NCBI GenBank assembly: GCA_947095585.1 | Contig: OX352763.1 | Span: 27,577,462-27,641,461, forward strand | DNA from: Nephrocerus scutellatus | Taxonomy: Eukaryota > Arthropoda > Insecta > Diptera > Pipunculidae | Length of the DNA stretch: 64,000 bases | Reading direction: 5' to 3' | Shown: positions 13,368-23,699 of the stretch, one piece after another | How positions within the stretch are numbered: the first letter of the stretch is position 1 | How the letters are laid out: every line of letters begins with the position of its first letter | Notes under the pieces: generated by a model | The model's input: only the letters and a program-made list of their open reading frames with translations | What the model was told of the DNA's origin: nothing | Databases searched by the model: none | Translations under genes and position numbers: made by a program

Positions 13368-13539
13368 ACATCATCATTAATATTAACCTAATCTGACTTC
13401 GTTCCGGTTCGGGTGATCAAGTGGTTCGCTTCCATTGCCAATAATTAGTGTCGGCGTTGGTGTTGCCGTCCGATCGTGGCAATGCCTTTAGTTGCTCGTT
13501 TTGTTAAAGGACGGCCGAACCGCACCACAAAACCTGCCC
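12145..13539 (-). other. Candidate 3' UTR and 3' flank of the RUNX gene
   Basis: AT-rich sequence immediately downstream, on the minus strand, of the VWRPY stop codon. Candidate polyadenylation hexamers in the minus-strand sense (AATAAA, seen as TTTATT on the plus strand) occur at 12,457-12,462 and 12,283-12,288. It contains a long (CAT)n tract. Where the transcript really ends cannot be decided from sequence alone. Confidence 0.45.
13245..13378. repeat. (TCA)n/(ATG)n microsatellite, about 134 bp
   Basis: About 44 trinucleotide units with three interruptions (two ATT variants near 13,275 and 13,307, and an AAC near 13,368). On the minus strand it is (ATG)n and falls about 160-290 bases after the RUNX stop codon, so it would be transcribed in the 3' UTR. 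The poly-Met and poly-Ser frames spanning it are artefacts. Confidence 0.95.
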
Positions 13540-14426
13540 TCAATATGGCCGCCAAACGGAGTTCCCATTGTCAGTTGGGTTGTGGTGTCCACGATGAGCG
13601 GCGAGGGCAGCCACGTGCCGATGCGTGTTGCCGTCTTCGATGTTTCTCACGGAAGCGCCACAATTTCCGACAAGGGTCAAGTCGCCATGATGCGCAACAC
13701 CACCTCCAGCCATGATGTTATGCTGTTGTCTGACACCAACGTTGCTGATGTGGTCCATGACGCTCTGCAGTTCGCCGTGGACGGATGCATTTGGTGAGGC
13801 GTGTGACGGCAGCGAGTGCGAATGAAAGCCGTGCGTTTGATTGGCGGCGGTGTACAGCTGCGAGTAGAGGAGACTCGCTGGCAGCACAGGGTACAGGGAT
13901 CCATTGCAGCCACCTGGGGCACCACCACCACCACCACCACCACCAGGAACGCCGCCACCTCCCACGACAGATGCTCCACTGGAGCTATACGCTGACGAGT
14001 TTTGTGTTTGATTAACAATTCCGGGAAAGTTTTGTCCGCCAGTGATCGCCGAAACTGTAGATCCTGAGCCTACCACTGCCACAGCACCACTGCCACCTGC
14101 AACGCTACCATTTCCCAGATTCGGTGTATTCGTAGTGAGAAGATCCTCCTGGACGGGTGACTCCGCTTGCGACGAATCACTCAGACTTCGTGGACCATTT
14201 TGGCTGGAGTGGACATTGTAATCGTTGTTCGCGTTCGTATGATAACGGGGCACAAGAATTGCATTCGCTCCAGGGGCGCCGCCGACGCCGTTCACTGTCG
14301 ACGATATTGATGTCTGACCAGTTGCTCCGCTGCCAAGCAGGCTGTGATGTGTCATTTGGCCAGTGGTCGATCCAACGAGGTTGCTCAAATGCTGATCCAA
14401 ATCAGTTGCCGTCGAGTCGGGAAGCA
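13540..14426 (-). CDS. RUNX-family transcription factor, terminal coding exon (VWRPY end)
   Basis: This is the last coding exon of a Runt-domain transcription factor. It reads minus strand from an acceptor TCTCTGCAG just above 14,426 to a TGA at 13,542-13,540. It is 887 bp: two bases completing a split codon, 294 whole codons and a stop. The tail is low complexity (Ser, Gly, Asn, His, Ala). It includes a glycine run encoded near 13,920-13,950, a His/Ser/Pro region, and ends NGNSVWRPY. C-terminal VWRPY is the signature with which RUNX proteins bind the Groucho/TLE co-repressor. This end differs from what I recall of Drosophila Lozenge (which precedes VWRPY with a different sequence), so a RunxA- or RunxB-like paralogue seems more likely. 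The paralogue is not resolved. Overlapping antisense open frames are shadows. Confidence 0.88.
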
Positions 14427-14493
14427 CTGCAGAGACAGAAATGATTAGAACTTTCGTGTCGACCATCAAATTTCTATATATCTAAGTACTTAC
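14427..14493 (-). other. 67-bp intron of the RUNX gene
   Basis: Minus-strand donor GTAAGT directly after 14,494 and acceptor CTCTGCAG directly before 14,426, with a T-rich interior. The length is typical of short fly introns. Phase is 1 on both sides, so the split codon is A plus TG. Confidence 0.88.
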
Positions 14494-14709
14494 TTGGGAC
14501 ACAGTCGCGACTTGTCGCTCCGGCAAAATCCTGATTATTTGCCTGCTCATTGGATGAACAACTGAACCCTAGAGCCGGATTGTTGAACTGCGCCGACGAT
14601 GGCGTTGTACACGAGGACAGTCCACTGCTAGCCAAGTATGGTGAGTAGGCGCTTGCCGAGCCATAGCCCCAGTGTGTGTTGCCGGCACCTAAACCAAATT
14701 GGGACATAT
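14494..14709 (-). CDS. RUNX-family transcription factor, penultimate visible exon
   Basis: 216-bp minus-strand exon with acceptor GTGTAG before 14,709 and donor GTAAGT after 14,494. It contributes two bases, 71 codons, then one base, so it begins and ends in phase 1. It encodes MSQFGLGAGNTHWGYGSA followed by a Ser/Tyr/Ala-rich segment with SPYLASSGLSSCT. No globular domain is visible, as expected for the transactivation/repression region C-terminal to the Runt domain. Its start phase matches the end of the Runt-domain exon at 37,114, so the two could be joined directly (split codon A plus AT). An extra exon in the 22-kb interval cannot be excluded, and alternative splicing of such exons is known in insect RUNX genes. 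Confidence 0.8.
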
Positions 14710-14816
14710 CTACACATTGCGATGGGAAAAAAGAACAACAAAAACAACAACACAATGGATATGCGAAATTTTCAAACTAAAAAATGAGAAAACAAAGAAC
14801 GAACCTAAAAAAACAA

Positions 14817-14834
14817 AAAAAAAAAAAAAACCAA
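14817..14834 (+). repeat. Short poly(A)-rich tract
   Basis: An A run within the intron, just upstream (gene sense) of the 14,709 acceptor. Read in gene orientation it is a T-rich tract that could assist splicing. Confidence 0.5.
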
Positions 14835-15067
14835 AACAAAGTACCTGAAAACCTAAAAACCAATGCGATCACTCTACACTGATTATGATTACTCTACACT
14901 GAATAAGAATATAGATATGAGCGAGGACATCGCCTGCCAGTACCACTTCTTCCGACTTACTGATGGTGGGAGAGAATTTAATGGAGCACCGTGATAATTG
15001 GCACATATGAAGCATCTGCGATTTAAGCTTTAAGAGCTTGACGTAAGCTAAAACGAGTTTCGCCAAT

Positions 15068-16090
15068 CTTGTGTGCATTCTGAAAACTCCAATAATAAAT
15101 GTAAGGGAAATGGCTGGAAACGCATTTTTAGCAAAAGAAGGTATACATGGAAGTTTTCGCCTACACCTACATTATTAAGGAAGTTTTTGTAGGTTGTCAC
15201 TGCACGCTATTAGAAAAAGAAACACAAGTCAGCATAGTTCTACTATCAAATTCTGAACCACATATAGATATAGAAATAGAATGAGCCATGCGCTTTTAAA
15301 AATCGTCAGACGCGAAAACGACCACGTACTCAAAGAGTACAGACTAGGGTACGTTTACAGGTAGGGTCTGACTTCCATATAGTTATAATACACTTGTGCC
15401 TACAAATCTGTCAAATCCATCTGTCAGAAGCATTTACCTTCATTTTATGTCAACTGAGTTGATTTTGAAATAACTTGCTGGCTGGAAGAACTCCCTCACA
15501 CAATGTATCTGTTTCCTGCTTTAAATTTTAACCATAAAGATTTTAATCACAAAGTGGAACAATTATCGCGGTATAACGTTCTTGTGTGCATTCTGAAAAC
15601 TCCAATAATAAATGTAAGGGAAATGGCTGGAAACGCATTTTTAGCAAAAGAAGGTCTACATGGAAGTTTTCGCTACACCTACATTATTAAGGAAGTTTTT
15701 GTAGGTTGTCACTGCACGCTATTAGAAAAAGAAACACAAGTCAGCATAGTTCTACTATCAAATTCTGAACCACATATAGATATAGAAATAGAATGAGCCA
15801 TGCGCTTTTAAAAATCGTCAGACGCGAAAACGACCACGTACTCAAAGAGTACAGACTAGGGTACGTTTACAGGTAGGGTCTGACTTCCATATATAATACA
15901 CTTGTGCCTACAAATCTGTCAAATCCATCTGTCAGAAGCATTTACCTTCATTTTATGTCAACTGAGTTGATTTTGATATAACTTGCTGGCTGGAAGAACT
16001 CCCTCACACAATGTATCTGTTTCCTGCTTTAAATTTTAACCATAAAGATTTTAATCACAAAGTGGAACAATTATCGCGGTATAACGTTCT
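15068..16090. repeat. Tandem duplication, two ~510-bp units
   Basis: The unit starting CTTGTGTGCATTCTGAAAAC at 15,068 starts again at 15,581 (offset 513) and the second unit ends at 16,090, matching 15,582 (offset 508). The units differ by a few substitutions and small indels, for example near 15,380 and 15,893. Each contains a short open frame beginning MYLFPALNFNHKDFNHK (15,503 and 16,011). In unit 1 this frame runs on through the junction to give 97 codons. The encoded sequence is not one I recognise. Confidence 0.92.
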
Positions 16091-16293
16091 AGAGTCCTGC
16101 GTAGAAGACTCTCTCCTGTATACTCCAAGACAGAATAGCCCCATATTCTATAGTCATCATTGGCCCCCCATACCAGTTCGACTTCATTACTGGCATCTGA
16201 TCTGATTTTTACACCCAGACAGGTGATGGATAAATGTATAGAGATTCAAAAATCACTTAACCATCTGTTTATAAGCTTTAAGACCTCCTATCA

Positions 16294-16556
16294 GTGGGTG
16301 CCGTGGCTCTAGTGGTTAGTGAGTTGGATTCCTGAGCGGGAGGTACACAGAAAATTGCCTAAAATCCTTTTTACAGTCTCATCTTTTGCGAATGTCTGAC
16401 AAACGTCCGAGAGTAATAATTGTCACGGAAAGCTACTCAATTCGTCTTTCGGTAATGGCTTTCAAAAGTACGTCCCATCACATCCATTAAGAAAATAAAA
16501 CGTGCACAATACTAATAGTCGCGAGAAGCTAGACCTTAGTCCATAGAGATACTGGC
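16294..16556 (+). mobile_element. tRNA-derived SINE (family S1), copy a
   Basis: Begins GTGGGTGCCGTGGCTCTAG (polymerase III A-box region) and continues with the family body: GTCTGACAAACGTCCGAGAG, then the conserved 3' block with CGCGAGAAGCTAGACC. The B-box region is degraded. It abuts the (GGTA)n tail of the minus-strand LINE at 16,557. Homologous copies are at 32,647, 34,540, 35,794 and 41,328. Confidence 0.75.
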
Positions 16557-17677
16557 TTAGGTAGGTAGGTAGGTAGGTAGAGTTGTGTTCCTCGGTGCTC
16601 TTGCAAGGACCTAAAATGGCTCTTAAGAGCGTTGTTTTTGCGACCACAGTACTTGAGAGACCTATTGAAGTAATAGACAATTGTACGGGTAATATCCAAA
16701 CTTTAGCATTCAGATCGGTGATGCCGTACTCTGAAAGCCCGTTCAAGAAGTTACTTAATTTGCGGAGTCGAAAGCCCACCAAAGCTAGACATTTGCAGAT
16801 ATAATAAATGAGTGTTTCTTTCTCATTAACATTCATACTCCAACTCCTGCGAAAGGTATTATGCGGGATTGTCGGTTAGGCTACGTGGCTACCCACTGTC
16901 CATTGGCCTGCGATTATGGCAACGACTCTGGAAATAACTTTCCGTGATCTGGTAATCAACAAATCGGTGTATTTGCTTTTATTATAGGAAGGTCACATAG
17001 CTCTCGATGTGGTGCAGTTGGTCAAGTCATTCCCACTTAGCTGTGCCTCGGTGGGTAAGGAAGGTGATAACACGTTCCCTTACGGAGCTCAAAGGACTTC
17101 ACACTCTCTCCGTACAGTCAATGTTCAATTTCACTTCTTTCATCCGTCAGTACGTCTGCTTTCTCATTGAAGTCAGTGTCGCTGTGAAAACGCACTCATA
17201 CTTGCGTTAAGTATATGCTTTGGCTTATCAAAGCCAGAACAATCTGCATGCCTCCATAATCGCAAGGATCTCCGCCTGATCACCTCTAGCAGTGTCAGGT
17301 AGCTTGTTGGAACTTGAAAAATAAAGCTTTTCTGAGAGTACTAAAGCACCGATTCCATCCAATATCTTGCACCCATCGCTGCATAGAGTTACGTGAATAA
17401 GTTCCGATATTCCCACGTCCACCCGACATTCTCTAGTCAAAAACTCAACGGCAAAGCTAGGACTGAAGTACGGTTTAGGATTGCAGTAGTTGGTACAACA
17501 GCAGGATACTGGCTTACGAAGATATATTGACGTGTTTGGTAGAAACCCAAGAGCTCTATGAGAAGCTTTCATCCAAATCGAGCGAGCGGAATGAAATCTC
17601 GGGCTGCATATAAATATCAAAATAAAGTACATGGTGGCAACGTCAGCGAGCAGAAGATCCAACACAGGGTCCCACAA
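16557..17677 (-). mobile_element. Decayed RNase-H-type LINE, 3' end
   Basis: Minus strand. The RNase H start reads VTLCSDGCKILDGIG (catalytic Asp in the SDG motif) and then GDQAEILAIMEA around 17,360-17,260. The C-terminal zinc-like segment reads NEKETLIYYICKCLAL near 16,830-16,780. The element ends in (TACC)n, seen as GGTAGGTAGGTAGGTAGG at 16,557-16,580, the same terminal design as 2,564-4,085. Frames are interrupted. Confidence 0.75.
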
Positions 17678-17756
17678 TTAATATACTATACCACGAGTTT
17701 GCATTAATGCGATTCCTAAACTATCTTACGTCAATTGTGGCATCCGATAAAAGCAA

Positions 17757-17855
17757 CATCATCATCATCATCATATTTGGCTCTTCAACCGGGGTCCGGT
17801 GCTGGCCTCCCGCAAAAAGTCTCTCCAATGGTCCCGATTTTGAGCCGATGTCATC
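17757..17855. repeat. Dispersed repeat, copy 2 of 2
   Basis: Matches 2,230-2,345 (TTTGGCTCTTCAACCG, then TTTTGAGCCGATG). Preceded by a short ATC trinucleotide run at about 17,759-17,774. Confidence 0.55.
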
Positions 17856-17859
17856 CAGT

Positions 17860-18369
17860 TTTGAATCCCTAAACTATCCATAAATCCTACCGCCGATAAA
17901 AGCATGGACTCTTCAAATTCAGGAATTGAACCTGTCGCACAATACGATACATATTACGGAGGAAAACCTTATGAAGGATTTTGAGGAATGACTATTCCGG
18001 AGATTCTATAATGATAAATTTTTGGCGGAGGGCCAGGACAGGGCCTAGGCGTTACAGTAAAATGTAAATGATGATAAAGCTTGATGTTTACAAACTATTA
18101 CCCACATTTGTATAGACAAAGAGAAGACAAAAATGCCTTAGGAAAGGGTGGGTTTTATGAATTTACTTGTATTTTTGGTAATTAATGTATCTATAAGGTA
18201 TTTAAAGCCTGTGTGTTACCATTTTTAGTGAAACCATTGAGCTAATACCAGAAGGATTTTGAGTTTTCGTTGGGCATAACCGAGTTAATGGAATCGGTTG
18301 TGAAAATAAGGTCTAATAGCCTACCCATGTAGTTTGAGACGCCACTATATATAATCTGAGAAAAACCAC
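17860..18369. other. Unassigned non-coding DNA
   Basis: The segment about 17,930-18,035 resembles the C-terminal region of RTE-like LINEs on the plus strand (GAGGAATGACTATTCCGGAG, compare GAGGAATGACGATCCCGGAG at 23,830), so it may be a very eroded fragment. Nothing else is recognised. Confidence 0.4.
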
Positions 18370-19260
18370 ACCAGAGCACTCAGACCTTCGGTCCATTGTA
18401 CTCGTTTCCTCTTCGAAAAACGTTCATCCGTAACCTGGAGTAAGCAGGACAGCTGCAAAACAAATGTGTAGTTATTTCTTCTTCCTCCAAGCAAGAAAAT
18501 ATTGTATCCAATATAAGTCCAAACTTGAACATATGACTTTCAGTCGGGTTATGTCCTATAAGTAAACCGACCATGCCCAACAGTTCCTTCTGGATATTCC
18601 CAGAATGAACTTAGTGGTGTTTTTATTCGGTCTATCCACAAAGTGCTTTGTAGTTCTACATGTATTTATGGAGTGCCAACGTTGTTCCTGTTCGGCTTCC
18701 ATAAATCTTCGAATACCGATATTTAAGCTTGCCTGAATTGAATTGATTCCGGACCAGTAGGAGTATCGGAAATACCACTTCTTGCAAGTGCATCAGCAAA
18801 TTCATTTCCTTTTATTCCTGTATGTCCCGGAACCCAGATAGGATTGACGGAATTTCATCTTGAAATAGAGTTCAGTCTTCTCTTACAGTCTAGAAGAATC
18901 TTCGAATTGACACACGGTGATTCCAGTGCTAGTAGAGCAGCTTGGCTGTCACTACATATTGCAAAGTATCGTCCTTGTATCTTTTTAGAGACAGCCCAGT
19001 TGGCAACTTGTAAAATAGGAAATATTTCTGTTTGAAAAACAGTTGGCCATTTTCCAAGGACGCCAATAACCTGTCTTAGGCTAGAGTCTGTAAGCCGATC
19101 TACAAAGTGACATTCCTTGGTTGAGTTGAGATACGAAGCAGTAAACAAGGATTTATCATCTGATGGAGTCCAGTGCATTTGGGGCAAATTAAAGTCGCCG
19201 AATATTAGGACGTTGTCAAGGGAGTCGGAAGTATCGATTATTTGGTCAATAGCATCAATA
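18370..19260 (-). mobile_element. Decayed RNase-H-type LINE fragment
   Basis: Minus-strand frame 19,187-18,855 ends FAICSDSQAALLALESP, which is the central RNase H motif (SDSQAA). The next segment, around 18,830-18,760, reads GHTGIKGNEFADALA in another frame, the HxGxxGNExAD motif. A C-terminal zinc-like end at 18,580-18,380 reads EEEITTHLFCSCPAYSRLR. Dead by frameshift. Its subfamily may differ from the TACC-tailed copies. Confidence 0.8.
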
Positions 19261-19289
19261 ATTAGTTGGTAGGATTCGATAGGTTATTA

Positions 19290-19412
19290 GAAATTTAGAA
19301 GAAAATCGGGTGAATCTTCGAAGTGGGTTAAAAACTGATCACAAGATTTGGCCAGCTTGACAGCCACAAACACACGGGCACACGAACTTAATATAGAGAG
19401 TTTAAAAAGAGG
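19290..19412 (-). mobile_element. Helentron-like element, 5'-end fragment (copy E)
   Basis: Contains AAGTGGGTTAAAAACTGATC and ends AACTTAATATAGAGAGTTTA. These match the 5' end of the family on the opposite strand (compare 26,733-26,846). The internal 120-bp units are lost. Confidence 0.7.
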
Positions 19413-21628
19413 ATTCCTTTTGGCCCAACTTTCGATGATGATGATGGTTTTTATTGTGGCTAAGGTTACAATTCAAAGCCTATGGTTAAACACAAAAAGT
19501 TCCATCTGCTTCCAAATTGTTTTACCCGCTTTCACTAAGACATCCATCCGCCCGTGTTGCGCCCTTCCTTCCACCTTCCGCAAGTTTTAATTGGCTTCTT
19601 CAAAATGCATTAGTAAAAACTACAGGGGAAGTTTTCAAACCAATAGTACCTACCATAACAACCGAATTGGCCTTCAGCAACCTCTAACCACGTTTAGTTA
19701 ACTATCCGCCCAATTCGAATGTTCCTTGTTATGTGATAAAAGTTAACGGATTTTGAGGACAGTTGTAGTTATTGTTGATGTTGTTGCAATCTTTCACCAG
19801 GATGAGTGCAAAATTTAATGTATGCAACGCTTGTAACGTGGAAATAATGTTGGCAGGACGATTTGTGCGATGATTTTGCATCAGGTTCAGACACCACAAA
19901 GGCTGTTCAGATTCACGACAATTTTTTCTTCCCATCACTCCAGCTGCGCTGTTGGCAAAATCATGCACTACATGCACCCTGTATTGTTGATGGCATCGTG
20001 CTCTACCGGAAATTAGCATTTACGCTGCAACGATTTTCCATGCTGGTCGTGATGGCGGTCGCGAAAAATTATTTATTATTGCACAGGAGTGGGCGTGTAA
20101 ATTGGGAATTCACAAAATTTGCGGATATTTTGATCCAGCAATTTATGGGAGAATTGCGAGCGGCTTATTTCAGTTGCATGGAAACTCGCTGCATCCGTGT
20201 ACCGACCGCTCTGTCTCTTTCTTCTTCAACTAAGTGTTATTCACTTCCACTCATAAAATGTATCCAAAATATGTATATGTATTACTTAGGTCAATAAACG
20301 GGCGGCTAATTACCCTGCGGGTTGGAGCAATAAGCCCATTACCACGCGGGTGGGCGGCCGTTGTGCGTTAAACGCATCAAAAAAAGTTCGATGCGCGCGT
20401 GTTTTGGATTGAGTTGTTAAAAAACCACTAATTCACTCTCTCGCTTCCTCCCTCTATACAAAAAGCCTTAAGTGTTTAAACCAAAAACAGACGCCTGCCG
20501 CTCCTCTCATCCACATAATTTTTCGTCTGATTTTGTTGTCGAGCCGAGTTCGAGGCGAGAGTCTAAACCAACATCGTCCATCCGAATCGCATAATCAGGA
20601 CAAGCGAGCTCAATCCGCTCAAGCCATATAATTAGACTTAATTAATAGCCCATTCGAAAATTATTAATTAGTTTTTATAAGCGGGTGGCCTCTGAATGGA
20701 CGGATATTGATTTTGCGGCGGCTTTATTAATGCCATCGGTTTGGTTTGAAATATCCGACATAATTATGCTGTGAAGCCTTGGTAGCAGGCTGAGTATAGC
20801 TATCAGTGCGCGGGAGCAGGGCGTCCTGATTGTTAATTTTTGGTGCCACCACACTGTTTTTGTAATAATACTCTCCCCGTACATTTGCTGATTTGGCTAG
20901 TGTCTGAATGGGTTTAAGGGGAAGCTGCAAATGTTCTATACATAATATAGAATACATACATTAGGTAATATACATAACAATATATATGTATGAATATGAA
21001 AAATACAAACAATCGGCTGAGCAGCACTTTTGGGTGCGATTTAATTTTGTTATAAACATTGCGGTTTTGTTTGGGAAGAGATTTATTTTTAATTAATTGG
21101 ATTATTCCGGATTTTGAAGAACCAACACACAGCTACTCAATTCGAAAAATGTATTTAGAATCTGCAGCCGATGACATTAATTAGCCGGCAAAATGTTGCA
21201 TCATGCTCTAATATGCGAGTCTCGAAAAGATTTTCCAGTTATGATGGTTCTGGTATTTACGAGTATCTACGCCTTTTTCGCGGTATTGCTGTTACCTGTT
21301 ACTGTGATTATCCATATAGACAAGCCGCATCAAGGAGCCAGCTAGCCAGTCAGCATCGTAACAGACGTACGCCCATCGCACATGAACAAAAGATTCGCAT
21401 CAAGTGTTTCATTGTAGTTTTAGGCCTATTGAGTATTTTCTGGCTGTCCTCCTTAATGCATCTGTTCACAGATTGATAATAAAGCTTAGTAATTAAACTC
21501 AGTGACAATTAGCCTCACCTATAGCTTCACTTTATTTTTTCTCTCAAGAGCTATTCAGAAGCTCCATCGAAGACGTCGAATTTGAAATTAATAAATGTTA
21601 CAATTGTACTCAAAGTTTCTTATTTTTT
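19413..21628. other. Unassigned intronic DNA, mostly unique
   Basis: No gene or known repeat seen. Composition is more even than in the surrounding repeats, and open frames such as 19,863-20,297 have no domain. This is one of the longer unique stretches in the intron, so it is where conserved enhancers would be looked for. Confidence 0.4.
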
Positions 21629-22194
21629 TAAATTCTCTATATTAACTTCATTTTCCCGTGGCACGGATGTCGGTCGGAAATCGGTCGGCTGTCGGACGTC
21701 TGTCGTGGAATCTTGCGATCAATTTTTAACCCACTTCCCAAAGCCCGATTTTATTGAAATTTTGCACACATGTGTATTTCCGGAGACAACACTTTCTATT
21801 AATTATTTGAGGCCCCTCGGGCCACGGGGTCGGGGGGCTCCCCTACAAATATTTTACAAAATTTTACTCGATTTTCTTCAAATTTTATACACATGTGTAT
21901 CTATGATATACAACACTTTTTGTAAAAATTTTGGAGACCCCGGGCCCGGGTTCGTAGGGCCCCATAACTTTTTTTTAAAAAAAATTAACCCGATTTTCTT
22001 CAAATTTTAAACACATGTGTATCACTGATGGACACAACTTTTTGTAAGTTTGTTGGAGTGATCGGGCCCTGACCCCGTGTGGTGTCCAGGTAAATTTTTT
22101 AAAAATTAGCGCGGTTTTCTTCAAATTTTAATACATACCCATCTCCTATTAGAGAATTTACATGAAAATTTGTATTTTTATGGGTTGTTTTTTT
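21629..22194 (+). mobile_element. Helentron-like non-autonomous element, copy A
   Basis: Starts TTAAATTCTCTATATTAACT and ends with the inverted subterminal TAGAGAATTTA, then a hairpin-forming CATGAAAATTTGTATTTTTATG and GGGTTGTTTT. The interior has a divergent 5' block with CGGATGTCGGTCGGAAATCG, then about four units of ~120 bp, each with CACATGTGTAT and G/C-rich palindromes such as CCCGGGCCCGGG. No open reading frame encodes Rep/helicase, so it is non-autonomous. Copies B, C and D share both ends. Confidence 0.8.
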
Positions 22195-22969
22195 TTTAAT
22201 TGACAATAAAATGTAGCTGCTACTTATTCCAATTAGCTAGCCGAAGTAACCAATACCCAAATTCATATCAGACCTAACAACAGCTGCGAGATCCATACCG
22301 CAATTACTGTTGAGTACAAAGTGCAAATCCTGAGTCCTTGCTTGTTAAAGAGAATGTTTTCCAGAAGAATGGAAAGGGAGAATAATAATCAACCAAGAAG
22401 CGTAGCTTAGCAGAGTGTGCCAACTTAAGGGACATTTACGTCCATTCCACGACATCCCTCCAAAATAGTAGAAACAAAAGATTAAACCCAACCAGGTGTT
22501 TTCCGCTCGGTCCCTTATGCATAAAACATTTTATAATCCTTTCGGATCACCATAGAACAATGCGTTGATTATATATCTCTCCCCCGATCGCAATTTCGAG
22601 CTACTTATAGACAGTTTAACAATACTTAACACTTGATGTCTTGGTCTCTACGTAGCACCTTCAAACATGTGCTTGGCTTGTCACACTGTCGTGTCACATT
22701 ATTCGTATCACAACAAGCATCCCGACCATAATTTAGTGCGATTTATCTAAGAATTCGTGTTCCATTAATCAGAGAACGCCTTGTTTCATTTATACCACCG
22801 TGGCGACATCTACTTTTAACTGCTCTTCGTAACAATGTATTGCTACAAAAACAAACAGAAGTATGCAGAAGTAGCCAGCATGTACTTTGTTCCGCTCCGC
22901 TGGTTATATGATCCGGAAACTTTGTTGCTTTTGATATATAACTCTGCTTGCTTCCTTTAGGTGGCGGGA
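22195..22969. other. Unassigned intronic DNA
   Basis: No recognisable gene or repeat. Confidence 0.35.
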
Positions 22970-23400
22970 GTACAGTGTGGTCACCGGTCGTTTTAGAAGC
23001 TTCCGATTCCCCAGTTATCTATATATTCCGTCATACCACGTAATCTTTGGTAGAATTTCCTGTTGGTACGGTGTTCGCTCTTTGTAAGGTTAATGTAACG
23101 AATGAGATTCTTCTCCCAAGCCGCTTTTATTCGCCGGTGTCTTGTTTGTCTTGTCTTCGCTTCTTCGTTTGTTGCATTGATCGCACCCAATTTTTTGTTG
23201 CAAATCATACGCGGATGCAGAATTTCGTGATGATGACGCTATTATACCAACTAGACAGATAGTCCGAGTTAACGAAACCTTTTCGGTAGGATCGTACTGT
23301 CATCGGGTTCGGGATGAAGCGGCGGTCTATCTGGTTGCGAGTGGATTCATCAGGAGTATACCAGTTGTCTTTGTAGATATTCTGACTTCAAACCTTTGCT
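22970..23400 (-). mobile_element. RTE-like LINE fragment: endonuclease end and linker
   Basis: The minus strand near 23,370-23,280 reads STRNQIDRRFI, the RNQIDH motif of the endonuclease in RTE-like elements of flies, compare 60,925-60,950. It is followed by a linker frame (23,208-22,993) with the RKFYQRLRGM motif that precedes the RT in this group. Truncated and frameshifted. Confidence 0.65.
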
Positions 23401-23699
23401 ACTCGCTGCAATCTATATGTCCTTTTATCAATGTTAGCATCATATGTGTAAACCATGGATGCCAAAGGTACTACTGCCTAAATACAGGAATACAGGCTGC
23501 CGACATATTTTGATGATATCAGTTCCGGTTTGACTGACTCAAAAAATTCTTCTTTTTTATCGTTCGTTTGGAGAATCCCCTGTAGGTACATAAACGTTTT
23601 TGAAGCTTGTGCTCTTCAGTTTGCCTCGTATGTGAAGGGTGCATAGCCGTTCTTTTGTTTATTTAAAGCCGACATCAAAGCTGCTGATGTGATGGTGGT

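Noticed and set aside
13111..13391. Open frames encoding poly-Met and poly-Ser
   Set aside because: Produced entirely by the (ATG)n/(TCA)n microsatellite.
13540..14426. Naming the gene lozenge
   Set aside because: The C-terminal sequence before VWRPY does not resemble what I recall of Lozenge; evidence insufficient for any symbol.
13476..14444. Plus-strand and alternate-frame ORFs across the RUNX terminal exons
   Set aside because: Shadows of the minus-strand coding exons; only the VWRPY frame has phase-compatible splice sites.
21629..22194. Coding potential of the Helentron-like repeats (ORFs with KFEENRV-type repeats)
   Set aside because: The same short peptides arise in all copies from the 120-bp units in both orientations; no helicase or Rep motif.
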